Shown: one piece after another, positions 16,251 to 24,194 of the stretch
How positions within the stretch are numbered: position 1 is the first letter of the stretch
Layout of the letters: each line of letters starts with the position of its first letter
Source of the DNA: Actinacidiphila oryziradicis
GTDB lineage: Bacteria; Actinomycetota; Actinomycetes; Streptomycetales; Streptomycetaceae
NCBI RefSeq assembly: GCF_005047355.1
Contig: NZ_SUMC01000037.1
Span: 1 to 64,000, forward strand
Length of the DNA stretch: 64,000 bases
Direction: 5' to 3'
Notes under the pieces: generated by a model
Seen by the model: the letters and a program-made list of their open reading frames with translations, nothing else
What the model was told of the DNA's origin: nothing
Database searches by the model: none
Translations under genes and position numbers: made by a program

Positions 16251-17564
16251 TCAACCAGCTGCCGCGGCGTCGCATACCGACGCGCAGATCCGGGCCACGT
16301 CCTCGTTCCCGGTGACATACGGCGGCATCGTGTACACCAGGTCGCGGAACGGCCGCAGCCACACCCCGGCGCGCACCGCGGCCCGCGTCGCCGCCGCCAT
16401 GTCCACCTCATGCTCCAGTTGTACGACGCCGATCGCGCCCAGCACCCGTACATCCTTCACTCCCGGCACTCCGGCTGCGGCAGCCAGCCCTTCGCGCAGC
16501 CCGGCCTCGATCCGCTTGACCTCCAGCGCCCAGTCCTGGCCGAGGAGCAGGTCCACGGAGGCGCAGGCGACCGCCGCCGCGAGCGGGTTGCCCATGAAGG
16601 TCGGGCCGTGGGCGAGGACCGGCACCTCGCCCCGGGCGATGCCCTCCGCGACCCGCGTGGTGCACAGGGCCGCCGCCATTGTCAGATAGCCGCCGGTCAG
16701 GGCCTTGCCGACGCACATGACATCGGGGGAGATCCCGGCGTGCTCCGCCGCGAAGAGCGTGCCTGTACGCCCGAAGCCGGTCGCGATCTCGTCGAGGACC
16801 AGCAGCACCTCGTGCTCGTCACAGGCCTCACGCAGCACGCGCAGATACGCGGGGGAGTGGAAGGACATCCCGCCCGCGCCCTGCACCACCGGCTCGACGA
16901 TGACCGCCGCCAGCTCGTCGGCGTGACGGCCGATCATCTCCCGCAGATGCGCCTCGTACGCCGGGTCGGGACCGGCGTCGAAGCCCGGCGGCGGAGCGTC
17001 GGCGAAGACCTGGCGGGGCAGCACCCCGGACCAGAGGCCGTGCATTCCGCCGTCCGGGTCGCAGACGGACATCGGCTGCCAGGTGTCGCCGTGGTAGCCG
17101 CCGCGCCAGGTCAGCAGCCGCTGCTTGGCGGGACGGCCGAGCGAGCGCCAGTACTGGAGGCACATCTTCACCGCGACCTCGACCGACACCGACCCGGAGT
17201 CGGCGAGGAAGACATGCCGCAGCGGCTCGGGGGTGATCTCCACCAGCCGGGCGGCGAGCCGCACGGCCGGCTCATGGGTGAGCCCGCCGAACATCACATG
17301 GCTCATCCGGTCCAGCTGGCCGCGTACAGCCTCGTTGAGCACCGGGTGGTTGTAGCCGTGGATCGCCGACCACCACGACGACATTCCGTCCACCAGCTCG
17401 CGGCGGCCCTCCGCCGGCTCGGCCAGCCGCAGCCGGACTCCGGCCGCCGACTCGACGAGCAGTGGCTGCTGACGGCCGGGCATGGGTCCGTAGGGGTGCC
17501 AGACATGCTCCCGGTCCAGCGCCAGCAGGCCGGCCGTGTCGTGTGCCAAGTGCGGCTCAGGCAT
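16251..17564 (-). CDS. bioA: Adenosylmethionine-8-amino-7-oxononanoate aminotransferase
   Basis: A 437-residue class III PLP aminotransferase that converts KAPA to DAPA with SAM as amino donor. ATG 17564 lies 8 bases inside the end of bioB, so translation is coupled. Hallmarks: DREHVWHPYGPM near the N-terminus (the BioA-specific WHPY), GMSSWWSAIHGYNHP, HVFLADSGSVSVEVAVKM, the LVLDEIATGFGRTG PLP-Asp segment and VGKALTGGYL with the Schiff-base Lys. Length and motif order are normal. It is followed by bioD. Confidence 0.97.
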   Translation of the reverse strand: MPEPHLAHDTAGLLALDREHVWHPYGPMPGRQQPLLVESAAGVRLRLAEPAEGRRELVDGMSSWWSAIHGYNHPVLNEAVRGQLDRMSHVMFGGLTHEPAVRLAARLVEITPEPLRHVFLADSGSVSVEVAVKMCLQYWRSLGRPAKQRLLTWRGGYHGDTWQPMSVCDPDGGMHGLWSGVLPRQVFADAPPPGFDAGPDPAYEAHLREMIGRHADELAAVIVEPVVQGAGGMSFHSPAYLRVLREACDEHEVLLVLDEIATGFGRTGTLFAAEHAGISPDVMCVGKALTGGYLTMAAALCTTRVAEGIARGEVPVLAHGPTFMGNPLAAAVACASVDLLLGQDWALEVKRIEAGLREGLAAAAGVPGVKDVRVLGAIGVVQLEHEVDMAAATRAAVRAGVWLRPFRDLVYTMPPYVTGNEDVARICASVCDAAAAG

Positions 17565-18741
17565 TGGGGGGCAGGTCCGTGCCCGCGCCGCGCCGGCGCA
17601 CGGCGACCAGGTCCGTACGCGCACCGGCACCGGCACCGGCACCGGCGCCCGCGCCTGCCGCCACCGGCTCCGAGGAGCCGGCGTCATCGCACGGCGCGCA
17701 GCCTCTGCCCGATCCGCACCCGGCCGCGGCGGTGTCCGCCCGGTGCTCGGGCAGCGTCACCGTGTCCGTCCCCTCCACCTCGAAACCGGCGTCGGCGATC
17801 ATCTCCAGATCCGCCCGGCCCGCCTGGCCCTCGCTGGTGAGGTAGTCCCCGAGGAAGATCGAGTTGGCGAGGTGCAGTGCCAGCGGCTGCATGCTGCGCA
17901 GGTGCACCTCGCGGCCGCCCGCGAGGCGTACCTCCACATCAGGGCAGACAAACCGCACCATGGCCAGGATCCGCAGGGCATGCCGCGGGGTGAGATTCCA
18001 CTCCTTGGCGAGCGGAGTTCCCTCGAACGGGATGAGGAAGTTGACCGGCACCGAGTCCGGGTCCAGTGCGCGCAGCGCGAAGACCACGTCCACCAGGTCC
18101 TCGTCCGACTCGCCCATCCCGGCGATCAGGCCGGAACAGGCCGAGAGCCCCGCCGCCTGGGCCTGCTGCACCGTATCCACCCGGTCGGAGAACTCGTGCG
18201 TGGTGCAGATGTCGCCGTATGTCGCTTCCGAGGTGTTGAGGTTGTGGTTGTACGCGTCGGCCCCGGCCTCGCGCAGCCGCTCGGCCTGACCGCCGCTCAA
18301 CAGCCCGAGGCACGCGCAGACCTCGACGCCCTCGTTCTGCTCCTTGATCGCCTCGATGGTCCGCGAGACCCGGTCCACGTCGCGGTCGCTCGGCCCGCGC
18401 CCGCTCGCCACCAGGCACACCCGCTTCGCCCCGCCGGCGACCCCGGCGGTCGCGGCGGCGGCCGCCTCCTCGGGCTTCAGCCAGGTGTACTTGAGGATCT
18501 CGGCCTTGGAGCCGAGCCGTTGCGAACAGTACGAGCAGTCCTCCGGGCACAGCCCCGACTTCAGGTTCACCAGGTAATTGAGCTTCACGCGCCGGCCGAA
18601 CCACTGCCGCCGCACTTTGCCGGCCGCGGCCACCACGTCCAGCACATCGTCGTCGGAGGTCGCCAGCACCGCCAGCGCCTCGTCGCGGGTGGGCAGCTCA
18701 CGGCGCAGCCCCTTGTCCACCAATGTCGTCAGCAGATCCAT
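17557..18741 (-). CDS. bioB: Biotin synthase (radical SAM)
   Basis: A 394-residue radical-SAM enzyme that inserts sulfur into dethiobiotin. The [4Fe-4S] ligands are in SGLCPEDCSYCSQR (CxxxCxxC). YNHNLNTS, ACSGLIAGMGE and PVNFLIPFEGTPL are BioB core motifs that include ligands of the sacrificial [2Fe-2S] cluster. After residue ~335 there is a streptomycete-type tail with a Cys cluster (GCGSGRGCAPC), an Ala-Gly repeat and RTDLVAVRRRGAGTDLPPNA. The Ala-Gly run is encoded by a CACCGG microsatellite (about 17622-17647). It is first in bioB-bioA-bioD; its promoter should lie in the 18742-19073 gap shared with divergent bioF. Confidence 0.97.
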   Translation of the reverse strand: MDLLTTLVDKGLRRELPTRDEALAVLATSDDDVLDVVAAAGKVRRQWFGRRVKLNYLVNLKSGLCPEDCSYCSQRLGSKAEILKYTWLKPEEAAAAATAGVAGGAKRVCLVASGRGPSDRDVDRVSRTIEAIKEQNEGVEVCACLGLLSGGQAERLREAGADAYNHNLNTSEATYGDICTTHEFSDRVDTVQQAQAAGLSACSGLIAGMGESDEDLVDVVFALRALDPDSVPVNFLIPFEGTPLAKEWNLTPRHALRILAMVRFVCPDVEVRLAGGREVHLRSMQPLALHLANSIFLGDYLTSEGQAGRADLEMIADAGFEVEGTDTVTLPEHRADTAAAGCGSGRGCAPCDDAGSSEPVAAGAGAGAGAGAGARTDLVAVRRRGAGTDLPPNA

Positions 18742-19073
18742 TCCTGAATCTTCGCAGGGAATCCTGGCCTTCAGGTCGCAGGGAACGTGATCCTCGGCTT
18801 GTTGGCTCGGAGCGCCACTGCTCCGCTACAGTCTGTATTGCGCCGTTGGCGCCGGTCAGGGCTTGGCCGTCATGCAGGTCGCCACGGTGGCCGAGTGAGA
18901 AGGCCCTTCCGTCGGGAGGGGAAGGAGTCACAGGGGCGATCCTGGCGTACTGCCCGCCCTGGGCCGAGGACGGCCGCACAACGTGGGCCGTTCGGGGTCG
19001 ACGCCCACACCGTGACGGACCGGATAGCGCTACGTTGCTGATCCAGGGCCCCGCCGACCTCAGGGACGAACCG
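18742..19073. other. Divergent bioB/bioF promoter region
   Basis: 332 bp between the two starts. An inverted repeat GGAGC-N6-GCTCC (about 18809-18824) overlaps TTGGCT and TACAGT, a poorly spaced candidate promoter for bioF. A second structured part (about 18900-18930) reads GAAGGCCCTTCC...GGGAGGGGAAGG. I recognise no established biotin operator (BirA or BioQ type). Confidence 0.4.
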
Positions 19074-20216
19074 ATGAGCCGCCACCCGTTCGACTGGATC
19101 GACGCCCGTGCCGAGCAGCGTGCCCGCGCCGGACTCGTCCGCACCCTGCGCCCCCGTCCGGCCGAATCGCCCCTGCTGGATCTGGCGAGCAACGACTACC
19201 TGGGGCTGGCCCGGCATCCGGAGGTCACCCGGGCGGGCGCCGACGCCTGCCTGCGCTGGGGCGCCGGCTCCACCGGCTCCCGGCTGGTCACTGGCAGTAC
19301 CGAGCTGCACGCCGAACTGGAGGCGGAGCTCGCCGGATTCTGCGGCTTCGAGGCGGCCCTGGTCCTGGCCTCCGGGTACGCCGCCAACCTCGCCGCCGTC
19401 ACAGCGCTCACCGGATTCGGCACCCTGATCGTCTCGGACAGCGGCAATCACGCGTCGCTCATCGACGGCTGCCGGCTCTCCCGGGCGGTGACCGAGGTCG
19501 TCCCGCACACCGATCCCGAAGCGGTGCGCAAGGCCCTGGACGGGCACGACGGCCCGGCGGTCGTCATCACCGACTCCGTCTTCTCCGTCGACGGCGACGC
19601 GGCCCCGCTCACCGAGCTCGCCACCGCCTGCCGCCGGTACGGCGCGGCGCTGCTGGTGGACGACGCCCACGGGCTCGGAGTGCTCGGGGACGGCGGCCGG
19701 GGCGCCGCGTCGGCCGCCGGGCTGGCCGGCGCGCCGGACGTCGTGTGCACCGCGACCCTCTCCAAATCGCTCGGCAGCCAGGGCGGTGTGGTGCTCGGAC
19801 CGGCGCGGGTGATCGAGCACCTGGTGAACTGCGCCCGCACCTTCATCTTCGACACCGGTCTCGCCCCCGCCGCCGCCGGGGCCGCGATGGGGGCGCTGCG
19901 CCTGCTGCGCCGCGAGCCGGAACGGGCGGCCAGGGGCCGGGCTGTCGCCCGGGAGCTGTACGAGCGGCTGACCACCGCCGGCCTGGACTCCGTCGCCCCG
20001 GACGCCTGCGTGGTGTCGGTACGGGCGCCCTCCGCCGAGGCGGCGGTGCGCTGGGCGGCCGACTGCCGGGCCGCCGGTCTCGCGGTCGGCTGCTTCCGGC
20101 CGCCGTCAGTGCCGGACCGGATCTCCCGGCTGAGGCTGACCGCCCGCGCCGACCTGACTGACCAGCAGATCGCGGACGCCGCCCGGGTGATCGTGACGAC
20201 GGCGCCCCGCGGCTGA
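19074..20216 (+). CDS. bioF: 8-amino-7-oxononanoate synthase
   Basis: A 380-residue alpha-oxoamine synthase (class II PLP), condensing pimeloyl thioester with L-alanine to give KAPA, the first committed biotin step. ATG 19074 opens MSRHPFDWIDARAEQ. Motifs: LDLASNDYLGLARHPEV, GSTGSRLVTGSTELHAELE, DSVFSVDGDAAPL, LLVDDAHGLGVLGDGG and TLSKSLGSQGG, the last with the PLP Lys. ALA and glycine C-acetyltransferases share the fold, but the bio neighbourhood supports BioF. It is divergent from bioB-bioA-bioD. bioC/bioH-like pimeloyl genes are not in the window. Confidence 0.93.
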   Translation: MSRHPFDWIDARAEQRARAGLVRTLRPRPAESPLLDLASNDYLGLARHPEVTRAGADACLRWGAGSTGSRLVTGSTELHAELEAELAGFCGFEAALVLASGYAANLAAVTALTGFGTLIVSDSGNHASLIDGCRLSRAVTEVVPHTDPEAVRKALDGHDGPAVVITDSVFSVDGDAAPLTELATACRRYGAALLVDDAHGLGVLGDGGRGAASAAGLAGAPDVVCTATLSKSLGSQGGVVLGPARVIEHLVNCARTFIFDTGLAPAAAGAAMGALRLLRREPERAARGRAVARELYERLTTAGLDSVAPDACVVSVRAPSAEAAVRWAADCRAAGLAVGCFRPPSVPDRISRLRLTARADLTDQQIADAARVIVTTAPRG

Positions 20217-20420
20217 GGTCGGTGCCGTCCGCCGGGTGCTGTCTGCCGCGTGAATACGCCTGCGCGTCGCAGTGTTCACCGTTTTGAGCGACAGATGGAT
20301 GCGTATCGCTGTGGATCGTCCCGAATAGCGGCACGATGGGTGGACTCTGGCGCGAAGCAGCCGCCCGTGGCCGCACCGCTTGCCGGAGGCCCGGTCACGG
20401 CGGGAAAGGGAAGCGTCGCC

Positions 20421-20849
20421 ATGGCAGACCGTCAGGAAGCATCCATCACTCTGCCGAGCGCTCCCGCCTCGGTCGCCGCCGCACGCCGCTACGTATGCGA
20501 ACTTCTGACGGAATGGGGGATGCCGCAAGACGCCTCCGCCGTCCACACGGTGCGGCTCATCGTCTCGGAACTCACCACCAACGCCGTACTGCACACGTTC
20601 GGCCAGTCCCCGACCTTCACCGTCGACGTCCGGCTGGAGCGTGACGAGCGGCTGTGCGTCGGTGTCACCGACAGCCATCCACGCTGGCCCCAGCGGCTCC
20701 CGGCGGCCGTCCAGGAGGACAACGGACGGGGCATGGTCATCATCCGGCACCTCGCCGCCGAATCCGGCGGCAGGCTCTCGGTGACCCCGACCGCCGAGGG
20801 CGGCAAGACCGTCTGGATCATATTGCCCTGGGCCGCCGCCGCGCGGTGA
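20421..20849 (+). CDS. Anti-sigma-factor-type ATP-binding protein
   Basis: A 142-residue GHKL ATPase-like protein of the HATPase_c_2 (RsbW/SpoIIAB-like) group that is abundant in Streptomyces. The N-box is VRLIVSELTTNAVLHTFG and the G1/G2 boxes are VGVTDSHPRWP and NGRGMVIIRHLAAESGGR. ATG 20421 follows AAAGGGAAG. There is no membrane segment. Such proteins usually bind a sigma factor or an anti-anti-sigma partner; neither is adjacent, so the partner is unknown. The ~200 bp before it up to bioF shows nothing else recognisable. Confidence 0.88.
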   Translation: MADRQEASITLPSAPASVAAARRYVCELLTEWGMPQDASAVHTVRLIVSELTTNAVLHTFGQSPTFTVDVRLERDERLCVGVTDSHPRWPQRLPAAVQEDNGRGMVIIRHLAAESGGRLSVTPTAEGGKTVWIILPWAAAAR

Positions 20850-20879
20850 CCCAGGGCGCGGTGACTCGCGGCCGGCGGC

Positions 20880-21365
20880 TCACCGCACCGGACGGTCGCG
20901 GCTCAGCGTCCACGGCAACACCGCCCACAGTCCGGCGCACACCGCAAGCGTGGCCACGGCCGCCGCGATGCCCGCGGCCCGGCCGAGAACGACGTCCACG
21001 ACGAGCAGCACCGCTCCGGTGAAGGAGAGCGCCAGGACGCCCAGCCCGATCCCGGCCAGACGCGAGGACACGCTCACGAGCTCGTGCTTGGCCCTGCGGC
21101 GGAACAGCACCCGGTGCAGCGCCGCCGGAGCGGTGAACAGCGCGGCGGCGAGCATCGCCAGCAGCAGTGCCGCGACATAGATGCCGCGCTGCATCGCGTC
21201 CAGGGAGGGGAAGCGCTGGGTGAACGCCAGGGTGAGCAGGAACGCGAACAGTATCTGCACCCCGGTCTGTGTCACCCGCAGTTCCTGCAGCAGCTCCCCG
21301 AAGTTGCGATCGTCACGCTCCGTCGCCGTCTCATGGCGCTCCGCGCCCGCTGGGATATCGTTCAT
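20880..21365 (-). CDS. DUF6328-type four-helix membrane protein
   Basis: A 161-residue integral membrane protein. After a soluble N-terminus with NFGELLQELRVTQTGVQILF come about four hydrophobic helices: the first runs from that motif into LAFLLTLAFTQR, then GIYVAALLLAMLAAALFTAP, GIGLGVLALSFTGAVLLVVD and IAAAVATLAVCAGLWAVLPW. This layout is DUF6328, of unknown role. Its start (ATG 21365, or 21374) lies inside the 3' end of the GNAT gene, overlapping by ~35 bases, so the two are coupled. Confidence 0.8.
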   Translation of the reverse strand: MNDIPAGAERHETATERDDRNFGELLQELRVTQTGVQILFAFLLTLAFTQRFPSLDAMQRGIYVAALLLAMLAAALFTAPAALHRVLFRRRAKHELVSVSSRLAGIGLGVLALSFTGAVLLVVDVVLGRAAGIAAAVATLAVCAGLWAVLPWTLSRDRPVR

Positions 21366-21975
21366 ACCCTGCATCCTGCCCGGAAGGACCGTGCCGGATG
21401 TCCTCCGGCACGAGCAGCGCCTCCGCGCCGACGGGTACGAACCCGGCGGCCAGCAGCGCCCGTACGCTCGCCGCGTTGCCGGGCGCCACCTGGGCCCACA
21501 GCGGCCCGGCGTCCGGTACGAGGTGCCGGGCCGCCCGGGCGAACAGCCGGCCGAGACCGGTGCCGCGCGCTTTCGGATCAACCTCGACCGCCACCTCCCA
21601 TCGCCCCGCGACTCCCTGCCCGACCAGCACCATGCCGCCGGGCGTCGTCCGGGCCCGTACGTTCTCGCGGTGGCGCAGCGCCCGGTCGATCCTCGGGTGC
21701 TCGTGGTCCACGGCCGGCTCCAGCCGCAGGCCCAGTCCGGACGGCGGTGGTCCCTGCGGGGCGGTGGTGAGCATCAGGATGTCGATGTTGTTCACCCGGC
21801 GGCCGATGCGCTCGCACAGCGCACCCAGGAACGGCGGGTTCAGCGGCGCCGAAAGGCTGTCCGGCGGCAGCAGCCCCCGTATCCACCCGGGATCGGTGTC
21901 CGCGAAAACCACGGTGTGCCCGGTGAAGGAGATCACCCCCGCGTCGCGTTCCGACGGCTGTGGCACGATGCTCAC
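21331..21975 (-). CDS. GNAT-type N-acetyltransferase (5' end probably frameshifted)
   Basis: The open frame from GTG 21975 encodes 214 residues. The GNAT acetyl-CoA site is WEVAVEVDPKARGTGLGRLF (Q/RxxGxG/A), followed by WAQVAPGNAASVRALLAAGF. In the same frame upstream of the GTG, coding-like sequence continues as GRWLPQRRILADAARGVF with no start codon. One base out of frame, a GTG at 22099 after GAGAGG encodes VRYLDPVRQITSDARA. These look like one N-terminus split by a frameshift near 22045. The gene may therefore really begin at 22099 and be broken or mis-sequenced. Confidence 0.7.
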   Translation of the reverse strand: MSIVPQPSERDAGVISFTGHTVVFADTDPGWIRGLLPPDSLSAPLNPPFLGALCERIGRRVNNIDILMLTTAPQGPPPSGLGLRLEPAVDHEHPRIDRALRHRENVRARTTPGGMVLVGQGVAGRWEVAVEVDPKARGTGLGRLFARAARHLVPDAGPLWAQVAPGNAASVRALLAAGFVPVGAEALLVPEDIRHGPSGQDAGYERYPSGRGAP

Positions 21976-22253
21976 GCTGCCGTCCGTCGGCGGGAAGACG
22001 CCCCGGGCGGCGTCGGCCAGTATCCGGCGCTGCGGCAGCCACCGGCCCGCGGGCGCGCGCGTCGGACGTGATCTGGCGGACGGGATCGAGATACCGCACG
22101 TGCACCTCTCGGCGGACGAGGAGGTTCCCGGGCGGCCTCAACATATCCGCCGACAGCTTCCGGCCGCCCGGGAATAGGTTTCGAGGGGCACCGGGGCCGG
22201 GACGGCGCCGCCCCGGCCTCCGCGCTACTTCCCTCGGTTCACGTCAGGTCACA

Positions 22254-22727
22254 TCAGTTCACCCGGCCGTACCAGACGCTCCGCGTCCAGATCTTCTCCA
22301 GCCGCACCCTCGCCCCGGTCTTGGGTGAGTGCCAGATCTTCCCGTGACCAGCGTAGATGCCGACGTGGTAGACGTAACGCCCGGAGTGAAAGAAGACCAG
22401 GTCGCCGCGTTTGCGGTTCTTGCCGGAGATGTGATGGGTGCTGTTGTACTGCGAGGCCGCGGTGCGCGGCAGCTTCTTCCCCGCTTTCTTGTACGAGTAG
22501 AGCGTGAGGCCCGAGCAGTCGAACCGGTTGGGACCGGCAGCACCGTACTGATAAGGGGATCCCTTCTTCGACGCCGCGATGTTGAGCGCTTTCGTCGCCA
22601 GTGTCGCCGCGTCGGCCTGTGGGGTGAGCCCCGGCAGGACTGCCGGGCCGACCACCGCTGCGGCGGTGAGGGCCGAGGCGGCCCCCATCCGGGAGAGAAG
22701 TGCGGACACACCTGTGAGCGCGGTCAT
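22254..22727 (-). CDS. Secreted C40 (NlpC/P60) peptidase
   Basis: A 157-residue cell-wall endopeptidase cleaving peptidoglycan stem peptides. ATG 22727 opens a Sec signal peptide (MTALTGVSALLSRMGAASAL, then PQADAA). The catalytic domain has the Cys in RFDCSGLTLYSYKKAG, the His in YVYHVGIYAGHGKIWH and the third polar residue just after it. It is the minimal NlpC/P60 size with no extra wall-binding domain. It is preceded by a c-di-AMP riboswitch leader, so translation or transcription should respond to c-di-AMP, as for other Streptomyces wall hydrolases. Confidence 0.93.
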   Translation of the reverse strand: MTALTGVSALLSRMGAASALTAAAVVGPAVLPGLTPQADAATLATKALNIAASKKGSPYQYGAAGPNRFDCSGLTLYSYKKAGKKLPRTAASQYNSTHHISGKNRKRGDLVFFHSGRYVYHVGIYAGHGKIWHSPKTGARVRLEKIWTRSVWYGRVN

Positions 22728-22740
22728 TCGTAACCCTTCG

Positions 22741-22930
22741 TCGTCCGCCTGCGAAGGATGACCTGTCGGGTTCGGGCAGGCGAAGATGCCCGGCCGCAAA
22801 GGCGGCTTCACCCCAAGAGGTCGGCCCACAATCCCGTTGGCCGGCCCCGTCGTGCTGGGTCCTCCGCTCCTGCCGAGCCACTCATGTCGACCTGGCATCC
22901 GCGGCGGCGGCAGGATTCGGCGTCCGCGCG
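22741..22930 (-). promoter_or_regulatory. ydaO-yuaA (cyclic di-AMP) riboswitch
   Basis: On the minus strand the leader of the C40 peptidase has, in order, the ydaO hallmarks: GACGCCGAATCCTGCCGCC, GGAGCGGAGGACCCA, TTGGGGTGAAGCCGCC, GGGCATCTTCGCC and CGAACCCGACAGGTCATCC, then GCAGGCGG closing P1. The AAGGG and the ATG follow within 15 bases. Class and orientation are clear; the boundaries are approximate. In Streptomyces this class is an off-switch on rpf and NlpC/P60 genes. Confidence 0.88.
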
Positions 22931-23083
22931 GACCGCCCCGTCTGGATGGCGGGGGCTTGTCGGTCGAAATGATGATCACCCATAGATGTGCCCGGTTCAC
23001 AGCTGAAAGGGAGGAATGTGAGTCTCTTCACGGCTCACCTATCCGGGTGAAATGCCGGTGATAACACCATTGTTGTAGGCCCC

Positions 23084-23111
23084 GTAACAAGCCCGTTACC
23101 AGGGCGGTAAC
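23084..23111. promoter_or_regulatory. 11-bp-spaced GTnAC repeats upstream of the riboswitch
   Basis: GTAACA-N5-GTTACC-N5-GGTAAC, i.e. three 6-bp half-sites with 5-bp spacers; the last two form a perfect inverted repeat. The pattern recalls MtrA-type boxes described before actinobacterial cell-wall genes, but that link is an inference. It lies ~150 bp upstream of the riboswitch start. Confidence 0.4.
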
Positions 23112-23223
23112 ACCGCGCTTAGCACACCATGCGGGCGGAGCGCTCGGCTTGAAGCCGCCAAAATACCCGCCCACCGGTACTCCGAAGGGGGTATGGTGCC
23201 CGATCCCGCCGCCCCGGAGTGCC

Positions 23224-23529
23224 TCAGCGAGGCGGTTCCTGAGGCGGTGTCACCAGCCGTGTGCGCCGTTCGCCGTCCAGCACTTCCAGGGCCCGACGCA
23301 ACGTCGTCGTGTGCATCTCGCTCTCGCCGCGCGTGTGCATCAGCGTCAGCGCGTCACGCAGCTCCGTGGCGCGCCCCACCAGTGCCTGCGCGGCACGCAG
23401 CCCGCTGTAGGTGTCGGTGGCCCGGGCGGGGTTGATCCTGCCCAGCAGGTCCACGATCGCCAGATAAGCGTCTATCAGTTCGCCCTCGGCCCTGGTCAGC
23501 GCCGGGAGCGGCGGAAGTTCCGGTACCAC
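23224..23529 (-). CDS. Small conserved protein next to clpP
   Basis: A 101-residue soluble, Leu/Ala/Thr-rich, all-helical protein with no signal peptide (EGELIDAYLAIVDLLGRI, LRDALTLMHTRGESEMHTTT). GTG 23529 lies 6 bp after the clpP stop, so they are probably one operon. I recognise no functional domain. Position suggests a ClpP-associated role, but nothing in the sequence proves it. Confidence 0.6.
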   Translation of the reverse strand: MVPELPPLPALTRAEGELIDAYLAIVDLLGRINPARATDTYSGLRAAQALVGRATELRDALTLMHTRGESEMHTTTLRRALEVLDGERRTRLVTPPQEPPR

Positions 23530-23535
23530 GACGGG

Positions 23536-24150
23536 TCACCGCGTCTTGCGGCTGAGGGTGAGCTGGTCGACCAGCCCGTACCCGAGCGCCGCCTCGGCGT
23601 CGAAGATGGTGTCCCGCTCGATGTCGGCACGGATCCGGCCGGGGTCCTGGCCGGTGTGCCGCTCCAGGAACATCTCCAGCTGCTCCCGCATGCGCGTGAT
23701 TTCCCGGGCCTGGATCTCCAGGTCGGAGGTCTGTCCCTGGACCATGTCGTCGAACGACGGCTGACGGATGAGGACCCTGGCGCCCGGTGTGGCCATCCGT
23801 TTGCCCGGGGCGCCGGCGGCCAGCAGTACCGCGGCGGACGAGGCCGCCTGGCCGATGCATACCGTCGCGACATCGCAGGTGACGAACTGCATCGTGTCGT
23901 AGATCGCGGTCATGGCGGTGAACGAGCCGCCGGGGGAGTTGATGTAGAGGTTGATGTCCTGCTCGGGAGCCGAGCTCTCCAGATGGATGAGCTGGGCCAT
24001 CACATCGTTGGCCGAGGTGTCGTCGATCGGTGTGCCGAGGATGACGACACGCTCCTGCAGGAGCTTGGAGTAGGGATCCATGGTTCGAACCCCGCTGCTG
24101 GTGCGCTCGGTGAACTCGGGCAGGACATAGCGGGCGGCGGGGCGGAGCAT
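23536..24150 (-). CDS. ClpP-family protease subunit with a His-to-Arg active site
   Basis: A 204-residue ClpP paralogue opening MLRPAARYVLPEFTERTS, as in the streptomycete ClpP2/ClpP3-type. The fold is intact: YINSPGGSFTAMTAIYDTMQ and CIGQAASSAAVLLAAGAPGK with the nucleophile Ser104. The catalytic His, normally in RVxIHQP, is Arg129 here (RVLIRQPSF; codon CGT). The C-terminal LGYGLVDQL is present. Without the His the subunit is probably proteolytically inactive and may act in a mixed ring, unless a substitute base exists. It is followed 6 bp later by a small gene and is divergent from a YefM-like antitoxin gene. Confidence 0.88.
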   Translation of the reverse strand: MLRPAARYVLPEFTERTSSGVRTMDPYSKLLQERVVILGTPIDDTSANDVMAQLIHLESSAPEQDINLYINSPGGSFTAMTAIYDTMQFVTCDVATVCIGQAASSAAVLLAAGAPGKRMATPGARVLIRQPSFDDMVQGQTSDLEIQAREITRMREQLEMFLERHTGQDPGRIRADIERDTIFDAEAALGYGLVDQLTLSRKTR

Positions 24151-24171
24151 GGTGGTACCTCCATGTAAAAA

Positions 24172-24188
24172 ATGTACAGGACGTACAT
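24172..24188. promoter_or_regulatory. ATGTAC-N5-GTACAT palindrome between clpP and the antitoxin gene
   Basis: Perfect 6-bp arms 6 bp upstream of the ATG at 24195 and 21 bp upstream of the clpP ATG. One half contains TGTACA, the core reported for YefM operators. It could control both divergent genes. Confidence 0.55.
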
Positions 24189-24194
24189 CTCGTT

